Source: an uncultured Verrucomicrobiota bacterium
GTDB lineage: Bacteria > Verrucomicrobiota > Verrucomicrobiia > Palsa-1439
DNA length: 9,339 nt
NCBI GenBank assembly: GCA_903825695.1
Contig: CAIKBP010000072.1
Span: 1-9,339 of the forward strand
Direction of reading: 5' to 3'
The stretch's first letter is position 1. Every line of letters begins with the position of its first letter. A program made the translations under genes and the position numbers. Under the pieces are notes generated by a model. That model was not told where the DNA came from. It saw only the letters and a list, made by a program, of their open reading frames with translations, and did no database searches. Positions 1 through 5,305 of the stretch are shown in pieces.

Positions 1-1056
1 AGCAGTCAGGTCCACGCTTTCCAAGTGTAACGCCAACTGTCCGGCATCGGCGCGCGCCAAGAGCAATAGTTTTTGGACAATCGCCTTGAGCCGTTGCACT
101 TCTTCCAACAGATCGCTGTAGCGCTGCTGCTCGTCGGAATCTACCACAGCCGTCTGGATGGCCTGCTCCAACTCGCCCTGCAACACGGTCAGTGGTGTCT
201 GTAGTTCGTGCGCGGCGTCAGCGCTGAATCGCACCGCTTGTTGGAAGCTTTTTTCCAATCGATCCAGCATCCCGTTGATTACCTCGACGAGTCGTGCCAG
301 ATCGGGATCGGCGGTGGTGGTGGGGATTCGCTTGTCGAGGCCGCGAGCGGTGATCCCTTTGGTCGTGCGCGTGATGAGCGCAACCGGCCGTAATGCGCGC
401 GTTGCCAGCAGCCAGCCGCCCGCCACCAACACGAGTAATCCCAACGGCACAGCGATCAGAAACGCATTGCGAACACGATCGAAGTCACGGTGATATGCTG
501 CGAGGTCGACGCCGATCATCATGGTCACCATCTCGTTGCCCAGAATCCCGACGCGCCATTCACCGTCAGTGGTCTTCACGGTTTGGAAAACAGGTTTCTT
601 CATCCGCGCCAACGGCGGCGGTGGGGGCATTCTTGGCTCGTCGCGCTCTGAAGAAGGTTTGGATGGCGGTGTAGGGGGCATTTCTTGGGCGTCGTGCCCC
701 GCCAGTACGGGCGGTGAAGGTCCATCGAACTCCAGAACCGGCAAAGATATCTCAACCACCTTGCGCGGGCACTGCGGCGAACTGTAGAGAACCTTGCCTT
801 GCGCATCCAACACACGGGCTGCCAGTTGGCTTGACCGTTCATCGCCATAGATGGTCTGCATCGACTGGCCGAAATTCTGCCAGAACTCGCGCGGCATCAA
901 GTGACGGAGTGGTGGGTCACCAAGTCCCCGAATCTCGCGGTCAATGCGATCCATCTGCACCCGTGAGATGACGCCGAGGAAGTTCACTCCAAAACCGATC
1001 AACAGAGTGCCGGAGATAAGGAGCGATAGCAGCGTGATTTTAAGACGAAACTTCAT
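1..1056 (-). CDS. Sensor histidine kinase of a two-component system (C-terminus beyond window)
   Basis: The reading frame is open from the ATG at 1056 to the window edge, giving the first 352 residues. TM1 is about residues 7-30. An extracytoplasmic domain (about 31-196) follows, with a Pro/Met-rich low-complexity stretch at about 126-155 and a single Cys96. TM2 is about 197-218 and a HAMP linker about 219-270. The dimerisation/phosphoacceptor helix carries the H-box AAHELQTPLT with His283 as the phosphorylated residue. The ATP-binding HATPase_c domain must lie left of the window. The architecture is that of the EnvZ/CusS/QseC-like group, which phosphorylates an OmpR-type partner from the inner membrane. 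The gene starts 6 bp after the stop of the response regulator, so they are surely co-transcribed and a cognate pair. The H-box has Q where R is commonest (HELRTPL), which is tolerated in the family. The stimulus cannot be read from the sequence; metal or envelope stress is only a guess. Confidence 0.93.
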   Translation of the reverse strand, partial: MKFRLKITLLSLLISGTLLIGFGVNFLGVISRVQMDRIDREIRGLGDPPLRHLMPREFWQNFGQSMQTIYGDERSSQLAARVLDAQGKVLYSSPQCPRKVVEISLPVLEFDGPSPPVLAGHDAQEMPPTPPSKPSSERDEPRMPPPPPLARMKKPVFQTVKTTDGEWRVGILGNEMVTMMIGVDLAAYHRDFDRVRNAFLIAVPLGLLVLVAGGWLLATRALRPVALITRTTKGITARGLDKRIPTTTADPDLARLVEVINGMLDRLEKSFQQAVRFSADAAHELQTPLTVLQGELEQAIQTAVVDSDEQQRYSDLLEEVQRLKAIVQKLLLLARADAGQLALHLESVDLTA

Positions 1057-1062
1057 CCTGTC

Positions 1063-1749
1063 TTACTCGAGGTGGCGGAACCGGTACCCGACGCTGCGGA
1101 CCGTTTCGATCCACGACGGTTCCGCTGGCGCATCAATTTTCGCGCGCAGCCGGCGAATATACACATCCACAACATTTGTCTGGGGGTCGAAGTCGTAACC
1201 CCAGACGTGTTCGAGAATTTGCGTGCGCGTGAACACGCGCCCTGGCGCGCGGATCAACAGCTCCAACAGGTTAAACTCTCGGGCCGTCAACTCGATTTGC
1301 TCTTTACCTCGCTTCACTACATGTGTAATCAGGTTCACTGTCAAATCGCCAGCCGTCAGTTGGGTCAGTTGTTCTCCCGATGCGCGGCGAACGACCGCCT
1401 GAATGCGCGCTATTAGTTCCTCCACATAGAACGGCTTTGGGAGATAATCGTCCGCCCCGAGGTTCAATCCCTCGACGCGCTCGTTCAACCCAGAGCGCGC
1501 TGTTAGCAGAATGACCGGCACAGTGTTTTTCTTCTCCCGCAACGCGCGCAGAATGCTCAGGCCATCGCGGCCTGGCAGCATGATGTCGAGCACGATCACA
1601 TCGTAGGTTTGCCGGGTCGCACGGTTGTGTCCTTCATTGCCGTCCCCGCATGTTTCGACGACGAAGCCGGCTTCCTTCAACCCCTTCTGGACAAAGGAAG
1701 CGATCTTCCGGTCATCCTCAACGACGAGCACTTTCACGCCAAACAGCAT
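1063..1749 (-). CDS. OmpR/PhoB-family response regulator
   Basis: This is a DNA-binding transcription regulator activated by phosphoryl transfer from the adjacent kinase. Counting from the ATG at 1749 (228 aa), the receiver domain is about residues 5-120, with acidic residues E11, D12 and D13, the phospho-acceptor D55 (VIVLDIMLPG), T83 and K105 (DYLPKPF). A winged-helix Trans_reg_C domain covers about 130-228, with LTAREFNLLELL, TRTQILEHVWGYD and the C-terminal VRSVGYRFR. Length and motif order are standard, closest to the CusR/CopR/MprA-like subgroup. The start is uncertain. A GTG at 1737 would give the more typical N-terminus MKVLVVEDD, and a GTG at 1776 would extend the protein. None has a clear Shine-Dalgarno sequence. 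It is the first gene of a two-gene operon with the kinase and is divergent from the EF-hand gene; the shared region holds a likely binding repeat. Confidence 0.95.
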   Translation of the reverse strand: MLFGVKVLVVEDDRKIASFVQKGLKEAGFVVETCGDGNEGHNRATRQTYDVIVLDIMLPGRDGLSILRALREKKNTVPVILLTARSGLNERVEGLNLGADDYLPKPFYVEELIARIQAVVRRASGEQLTQLTAGDLTVNLITHVVKRGKEQIELTAREFNLLELLIRAPGRVFTRTQILEHVWGYDFDPQTNVVDVYIRRLRAKIDAPAEPSWIETVRSVGYRFRHLE

Positions 1750-1788
1750 ACAGCGGCGGGGGGCGAGCGCAAGCACAGCAGTATTACA

Positions 1789-1825
1789 GTTTTGTCATGC
1801 GCCCGCGCGATGTCTTGTCATGCAC
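1789..1825. promoter_or_regulatory. Direct repeat, candidate response-regulator operator
   Basis: Two copies of a 14-bp element, GTTTTGTCATGCGC (1789-1802) and GTCTTGTCATGCAC (1812-1825), match at 12 of 14 positions. They share the 9-bp core TTGTCATGC at 1792-1800 and 1815-1823. The 23-bp period is close to two helical turns, so both would lie on the same DNA face. OmpR-family regulators typically bind such direct repeats. The core contains TTGTCAT (ATGACAA on the other strand), the half-site of the known CusR/CopR box. The TTGTCA within each copy also resembles a -35 element, so one copy may overlap a promoter. The repeat lies between the divergent regulator and EF-hand genes. The role is inferred. 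Confidence 0.55.
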
Positions 1826-1864
1826 GTAAAGTCTCATCGAGTAGAAGAAACAGACCAACTCCCG

Positions 1865-1871
1865 AAAGGAG
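1865..1871 (+). promoter_or_regulatory. Ribosome binding site of the EF-hand gene
   Basis: AAAGGAG lies 7 bases ahead of the GTG at 1879. It is a strong Shine-Dalgarno match. It fixes the start on this GTG rather than on the much longer upstream open frame, which would overlap the response regulator. Confidence 0.85.
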
Positions 1872-1878
1872 CAACAGA

Positions 1879-2445
1879 GTGAAAACGTTACGCACAGCAC
1901 TGATGACAGCCCTCGCACTGGGTGCATCCGCATGGATGGCAAACGCCCAGGGAACAAATAGCCCGCCTCCTCAGGGTAAACGCCCACCTCCTCCCTCGCC
2001 GCTCTTCGCGGCGCTGGATACAAACCATGATGGCGTGATCGACGCCACCGAAATCGCCAACGCGCCAGCAGCGTTGAAGACGCTCGACAAGAATGGCGAC
2101 GGCAAATTGACGCCCGACGAGCTTCGTCCGCAGCCCGGGCCTGGCGGCCCCGGCGGTGGGCCCGGTTGGCGTGGTGGGCCTGGCGGTCCCGGTAGCGAAA
2201 ACGCCCCGCCTCCACCCCCGGAAGGACAAGACGGAACCGATGGAAAGCATGGCCCGCCTCCCGATCCCATCATGAGCGCGTTAGATGTGAATCATGACGG
2301 CGTGATCGACGCCAGTGAGATCGCCGATGCGGCGGCGGCGTTGAAGACGCTCGACAAGAACGGCGACGGCAAATTGACCATGGATAAAATATGTCCGCAA
2401 CGTCCCGGTGGTTCGGGACCCGGTTGTAGGCCGCCACCTAAATAA
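1879..2445 (+). CDS. Secreted EF-hand calcium-binding-type protein with duplicated EF-hand pairs
   Basis: The protein has 188 residues and starts at GTG. Residues 1-23 are a signal peptide (MKTLR, hydrophobic core, cleavage predicted after ANA23), so it is exported. Four EF-hand loops are visible: 47-58 (DTNHDGVIDATE), 70-81 (DKNGDGKLTPDE), 136-147 (DVNHDGVIDASE) and 159-170 (DKNGDGKLTMDK). The first three have Asp at positions 1, 3 or 5 and 9 and the bidentate Glu at position 12. In the fourth, position 12 is Lys170, so it probably binds calcium weakly or not at all. The two pairs are separated by a Gly/Pro-rich linker (about 84-130), and Pro-rich segments occupy 29-40 and the C-terminus. 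The gene is divergent from a response-regulator/kinase operon and shares its putative operator, so it is a likely target. A Ca2+ buffer, an envelope structural protein or a sensor partner are all possible. No enzymatic domain is seen. Confidence 0.9.
   Translation: MKTLRTALMTALALGASAWMANAQGTNSPPPQGKRPPPPSPLFAALDTNHDGVIDATEIANAPAALKTLDKNGDGKLTPDELRPQPGPGGPGGGPGWRGGPGGPGSENAPPPPPEGQDGTDGKHGPPPDPIMSALDVNHDGVIDASEIADAAAALKTLDKNGDGKLTMDKICPQRPGGSGPGCRPPPK
2014..2388 (+). repeat. Internal duplication inside the EF-hand gene (two units, 267-bp period)
   Basis: The segment encoding the first EF-hand pair (2014-2121) recurs at 2281-2388. Aligned by eye without gaps, about 85 of 108 bases agree. This includes one uninterrupted run of 23 bases and another of 17, and several identical codons where synonyms were available. 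The unit-to-unit distance is 267 bp (89 codons), in frame. Nucleotide-level similarity this high points to a fairly recent duplication or to gene conversion, not to ancient EF-hand homology alone. Confidence 0.85.
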
Positions 2446-2466
2446 CCTCTCACCAGCGCGGTGTGA

Positions 2467-2525
2467 ACCGAAAGGGCTTCAAGGTCGATCCTCCCCGGAC
2501 CTGACTCGCTAAGGGCCCTTTCGGT
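2467..2525 (+). terminator. Long inverted repeat, possible transcription terminator
   Basis: ACCGAAAGGGC (2467-2477) is perfectly complementary to GCCCTTTCGGT (2515-2525). A second stem of 5 bp (AGGTC 2482-2486 with GACCT 2498-2502) can form inside the 37-nt loop. It begins 21 bp after the EF-hand stop, the right place for a terminator. No T-run follows, so it is not a classical intrinsic terminator. It could instead be a bidirectional or processing structure, or the terminal inverted repeat of a small element. Confidence 0.45.
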
Positions 2526-2742
2526 CTCCCGCGCCCCTGAAACCCGCCGAATGACCACGGCAATCCGCCCGGGCCGTTTGCATTCGCGGAAGCGCAGTTG
2601 TTGGGGTAGTCAAGACATTGTTGCGGCTTAATCCGACATTTCCCATGTTCCTGTATCGTTTAATCATGGACGGCGAACAACGGCACTCGCGTTTTGGGTC
2701 GCCATAGAATCCACACGTGCTTGGATTCAGAGGCGTTTTTTG

Positions 2743-2777
2743 AGTGACAAAAAGTGACGCTTTGGTCGCCGCTTTGG
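2743..2777. repeat. Short direct repeats (AGTGAC x2, CGCTTTGG x2)
   Basis: AGTGAC occurs at 2743-2748 and 2753-2758 (10-bp period). It is followed directly by CGCTTTGG at 2758-2765 and 2770-2777 (12-bp period). Repeats phased at about one helical turn near an attachment-site-like tRNA end suggest protein-binding arm sites, but they are short and chance cannot be excluded. Confidence 0.4.
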
Positions 2778-2807
2778 AGTTTTAAGGTTGGTTTAGGCGG
2801 GAGTAAT

Positions 2808-2843
2808 AACGCCTTTTAACGCCTTTTAACGGCTTTTCACGCC
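2808..2843. repeat. 10-bp tandem repeat AACGCCTTTT (three units plus a partial)
   Basis: The units are AACGCCTTTT (2808-2817), AACGCCTTTT (2818-2827), AACGGCTTTT (2828-2837, one mismatch) and the partial CACGCC (2838-2843). The helical-turn period and position, ending 18 bp before the tRNA T arm, are what is seen for integrase arm-type or excisionase sites in attachment regions, and also for iteron-like binding arrays. The role is inferred. Confidence 0.6.
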
Positions 2844-2861
2844 TCTACACACATAATCACG

Positions 2862-2889
2862 GCGGGTTCGAATCCCGTCATCCACCCCA
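2862..2889 (+). pseudogene. tRNA 3'-end fragment (tRNA-His type), probable att site scar
   Basis: A complete T arm is present: stem GCGGG (2862-2866), loop TTCGAAT (2867-2873), stem CCCGT (2874-2878). It is followed by a seven-base 3' acceptor strand CATCCAC (2879-2885), discriminator C (2886) and encoded CCA (2887-2889). C at position 73 is the hallmark of bacterial tRNA-His, whose 3' ends characteristically read ...CCACCCCA. The bases upstream are the 10-bp tandem repeat and AT-rich sequence. No D arm, anticodon arm or matching 5' strand (GTGGATG) is found, so it is not a functional tRNA here. Duplication of a tRNA 3' end is the usual footprint of integration by a tyrosine recombinase at a tRNA gene. 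Confidence 0.7.
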
Positions 2890-2924
2890 TCTTTCGACTG
2901 TGCCTGCCCCAAGCTGCCAGCCGC

Positions 2925-4157
2925 TTACCTGAACGACAACTTCAGCGGTTGGCCGTTGACCTGGTAGCCGGACTGTAATTCGAATCCACCGGCCGTTTCT
3001 GTGTAAGTAAACTGCTGGCCGGTGATGGGGTCGGTATGCGACAGGAGAGCATTCGGCCCATCTCGGATCACCGCCAAACCTGCCACCACCATCGCACTTC
3101 GGACTGTTGTAGCTTGCGTTCTGTCCACCTCGGTGCCGATGACAGGCAAGAACATCTCGACAAATGGGTTTGTGCTCCGAACGGCTTCCGAGCGGGCCAA
3201 CCAGTCGCGGTAGTCTGCCTCCGAAGAATCCAGCGCTTCGGCGAGTTCCCTCTCCAATTCTGCGGCTTGGCGTATTCCTGCGATGGCTTGCCCTGTGTCC
3301 ACCGTCTGCACTTCGGAGCTGCCCATTCTCTTCAGTTCCTCCAGTTCATGTGCAACCTCCTCAGGCGGCATAGCCGCCAGCTTGTCGGCCTCGTGACTTA
3401 CTATATAGGCCTCACCCTCGATTGCGCGGCACAACTCTTCCACGTACCAAGCGTCATCGAAAAGTTGAACCAAGTGCCTGTCATCTGCACCGGTAAACAT
3501 GCTGGCATGTTCCGCCACGGCTTCCATTACCAGATTCTGAATTGCCAGATCGAAAAGATGGGTAAGTATAATCGGCGGCGAAGATAAACTGCTACCCAGC
3601 TTGGAACTGGCCACAAGATCGTCAATCGCTCCCGCCGTGTCATCCGTGCGACAGTGCACGGCGCTCCAGACCATGGCCCGAGCAATATTGCGACCTGGCA
3701 TAAGATGGGGTAAACGCGTGGAAGACACGATGGGCTCTTCAATCCCCCAATCGCAGTTTGTCAGCGTCGCTGCCTGATGCATCAGCTTGCAGATCGGTTG
3801 GATCTTCTCGCAAAGTTCCGCATCGACCAATGGATCAACGTTGGTTCGCCAATTACCAATCACTTCCTTCTCGCCGTTCGAAAGCGCTTCGTAGAGTACG
3901 AACGCTTGCCGGTAAATCGCGGCGGCGTTGGTACTTGTCGCCTCAATGACCCGATTCGAATCCGCTTCGCGCCCTGCGCCATTGAGCGGCGATGCGATGT
4001 GATAGACGGGAGGAGGCGTGGCAACGACCGCAGACGGGCGCTCATTGGGAGACACCGGTGGCTCGCGAAGGGCAAGCCGGCCGACAACGATCAAGAGCGC
4101 AACAACGCAAAACACAGCCACGGCAAAGCGGATCGTTCTTCTCCGTGATTGGCTCAT
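2925..4157 (-). CDS. Signal-anchored extracytoplasmic protein of unknown function
   Basis: I do not recognise this 410-residue protein. It starts at the ATG at 4157, with GAGG nine bases ahead; the TTG just upstream is less likely. Residues 1-10 are basic (SRRR) and about 11-30 form one hydrophobic segment, an uncleaved signal anchor or signal peptide, so the rest should lie outside the cytoplasmic membrane. A Pro-rich linker (about 33-52) leads into a mostly helical, acidic body with several Cys and no catalytic motif I can name. The C-terminal 35 residues (from D376, DPITGQQFTY then GGFELQSGY) resemble a tail common in secreted proteins of Planctomycetes and Verrucomicrobia, often written DPxTGxPxxY...GFxLYS. 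The protein keeps the start of that motif but not the usual DDGG ending. It lies downstream of the flavoprotein gene by about 130 bp and has its own promoter-like sequence, so it need not belong to that operon. Confidence 0.8.
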   Translation of the reverse strand: MSQSRRRTIRFAVAVFCVVALLIVVGRLALREPPVSPNERPSAVVATPPPVYHIASPLNGAGREADSNRVIEATSTNAAAIYRQAFVLYEALSNGEKEVIGNWRTNVDPLVDAELCEKIQPICKLMHQAATLTNCDWGIEEPIVSSTRLPHLMPGRNIARAMVWSAVHCRTDDTAGAIDDLVASSKLGSSLSSPPIILTHLFDLAIQNLVMEAVAEHASMFTGADDRHLVQLFDDAWYVEELCRAIEGEAYIVSHEADKLAAMPPEEVAHELEELKRMGSSEVQTVDTGQAIAGIRQAAELERELAEALDSSEADYRDWLARSEAVRSTNPFVEMFLPVIGTEVDRTQATTVRSAMVVAGLAVIRDGPNALLSHTDPITGQQFTYTETAGGFELQSGYQVNGQPLKLSFR

Positions 4158-4177
4158 CAAACCGAACCTCGGATCTA

Positions 4178-4205
4178 ATCATAACAGACAGGGCACCGTC
4201 GGCAA
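4178..4205 (-). promoter_or_regulatory. Sigma70-type promoter for the signal-anchored protein
   Basis: On the minus strand a -35-like TTGCCG (4205-4200) and a -10 TATGAT (4183-4178, five of six to TATAAT) are separated by 16 bp. The -10 lies about 20 bp ahead of the ATG at 4157, which leaves a short leader containing the GAGG ribosome site. Confidence 0.5.
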
Positions 4206-4286
4206 GCCGTTAGGTTGACGCCGATTACCACCAAATGTCTGCGCCAAGCTGCGACTTCACGTCACCATCTTCACTTCCGGTCGTGT

Positions 4287-5285
4287 CTATGACACCTTGT
4301 ATGTCGTGACAGCGCGGATGTACTGGGCGCGCTCGAAGGCAGTCGGATCCGCGCACTGAATCTGGCTCATGCTGCCCCGCATTTGACTGACCGACTCATA
4401 CTCATGTTTTTCCATCCAGTTGCGCATTTCCTGTTCCACGGTGTGCAGGTGGCCGACACCGTTCTTCAGGAGTGCCGAGCACAACATCGTCACGTTGGCG
4501 CCTACCATGAGCATCTTGATGACGTCCTCGCCGGTGTGTATGCCGCTCGTGGCCGCTAAGTCGGCCTTGATCCGCCCATGCAGGATCGCGATCCAGCGCA
4601 ACGGCAACCGCATGGCTTGCGGCGTGCTCAACAGTATATTTGGCGTCACCTCCAGCGCGTCCAAATCAACATCTGGTTGATAAAATCGATTGAACAACAC
4701 CAGCCCATTCGCACCGGCGTCATCAAGCCGTTTGGCCATGTTCGCGATGCTGCTGAACCGGGCGCCCAATTTGACCGCGACCGGGATTCTTACCGCCGAC
4801 TTCACCGCCTTGAGGATGTCCAGATAGGCCTTCTCCACCTCGGCGCCGCTCAGGTTTAGATTGGCTGGTATGTTATAAATGTTCAACTCCAATGCGTTGG
4901 CTCCGGCCTGCTCGATCTTTTTTGCGAAGTCGGTCCATCCACCGAGCGATGCGCCGTTGAGGCTTGCGATGACGGGGATCTTCACCGCTTTCTTCGCCTT
5001 CTGGATGTGTTTCAGGTATTCCTCAGGACCCAGACAGAACTCGCTCGGCTCCGGAAAATACGTCAGCGATTCGGCGAAACTTTCGGTGCCGGCCGTCATG
5101 TGATAATCCAGCTCGCGCGCCTCCATCCGCAACTGCTCTTCAAACAATGAATACAACACGACTGCCGCGGCGCCCGCATCCTCTGCACGGCGCACATTGT
5201 CCAGTTCTCCCGATAGCACCTGCGATGCCGACATCACCAGCGGGTTGCGGAGTTTCATCCCCAGATAAGTTGTCGTCAAATCCAT
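4287..5285 (-). CDS. Dihydroorotate dehydrogenase-like FMN flavoprotein
   Basis: The 332-residue protein is a TIM-barrel FMN oxidoreductase of the dihydroorotate dehydrogenase superfamily. It opens with the family pattern MDLTTTYLGMKLRNPLVMSAS (first strand, FMN contact). It has IPVIASLNG (103-111), ALELNIYNIPAN (131-142), IPVAVKLG (167-174), GLVLFNRFYQPD (194-205) and the phosphate-binding end TSGIHTGEDVIKMLMVGA (246-263). In class 1 DHODHs the segment at 133-142 reads ELNxSCPN and supplies the catalytic Cys (Ser in class 2). Here it is ELNIYNIP, with Asn138 at the Cys position, so the normal base is missing and pyrimidine synthesis is unlikely to be its job. The start is the ATG at 5285; an upstream in-frame TTG at 5309 is less likely because AAGGGGG lies 8 bases before the ATG. 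It begins 20 bp after the PFOR stop, so it is co-transcribed. I infer an electron-transfer or redox role linked to ferredoxin metabolism; the substrate is unknown. Confidence 0.9.
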   Translation of the reverse strand: MDLTTTYLGMKLRNPLVMSASQVLSGELDNVRRAEDAGAAAVVLYSLFEEQLRMEARELDYHMTAGTESFAESLTYFPEPSEFCLGPEEYLKHIQKAKKAVKIPVIASLNGASLGGWTDFAKKIEQAGANALELNIYNIPANLNLSGAEVEKAYLDILKAVKSAVRIPVAVKLGARFSSIANMAKRLDDAGANGLVLFNRFYQPDVDLDALEVTPNILLSTPQAMRLPLRWIAILHGRIKADLAATSGIHTGEDVIKMLMVGANVTMLCSALLKNGVGHLHTVEQEMRNWMEKHEYESVSQMRGSMSQIQCADPTAFERAQYIRAVTTYKVS

Positions 5286-5293
5286 GTTCTCAT

Positions 5294-5300
5294 CCCCCTT
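5294..5300 (-). promoter_or_regulatory. Ribosome binding site of the DHODH-like gene
   Basis: AAGGGGG on the minus strand lies 8 bases before the ATG at 5285, inside the 20-bp gap after the PFOR gene. It decides the start. Another ATG immediately after it (5293-5291) is out of frame. Confidence 0.7.
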
Positions 5301-5305
5301 CTCTA

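Larger units (their letters stand above)
2446..2924. other. Gene-free region with repeats and a tRNA scar
   Basis: No convincing coding sequence is present in this 479-bp gap between the EF-hand gene and the convergent orphan gene; the frames I read across 2700-2780 are broken by stops. It contains, in order, a long inverted repeat (2467-2525), a featureless stretch (about 2530-2740), short direct repeats with 10-12 bp periods (2743-2777 and 2808-2843), and a tRNA 3'-end fragment (2862-2889). The composition shifts to T/A-rich runs near 2735-2855. The combination suggests the border of an integrated element. Confidence 0.6.

Noticed and set aside
1609..1878. Longer N-terminus for the EF-hand protein
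   Set aside because: The frame is open upstream but overlaps the response regulator on the other strand. It would bury a clear signal peptide and ignores the AAAGGAG ribosome site ahead of the GTG at 1879.
2666..2707. Thirteen-codon open frame in the gene-free region
   Set aside because: It has no ribosome binding site, and nothing beyond chance supports it.
2808..2843. CRISPR-like array
   Set aside because: The units are only 10 bp, directly abutting, with no spacers.
2790..2889. A complete tRNA gene ending at 2889
   Set aside because: No 5' acceptor strand GTGGATG, D arm or anticodon arm can be found upstream; the bases there are a 10-bp tandem repeat. Only the 3' end is present.
3036..3587. 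Plus-strand open frame of 183 codons opposite the orphan protein
   Set aside because: It is antisense to a frame with a start, ribosome site, promoter and membrane anchor. Its translation has low-complexity Arg/Cys/His content and no recognisable motif.
4287..5285. Annotation as pyrD, a true dihydroorotate dehydrogenase
   Set aside because: The catalytic Cys/Ser segment is replaced (NIYNIP), and the operon context is PFOR, not pyrimidine synthesis.
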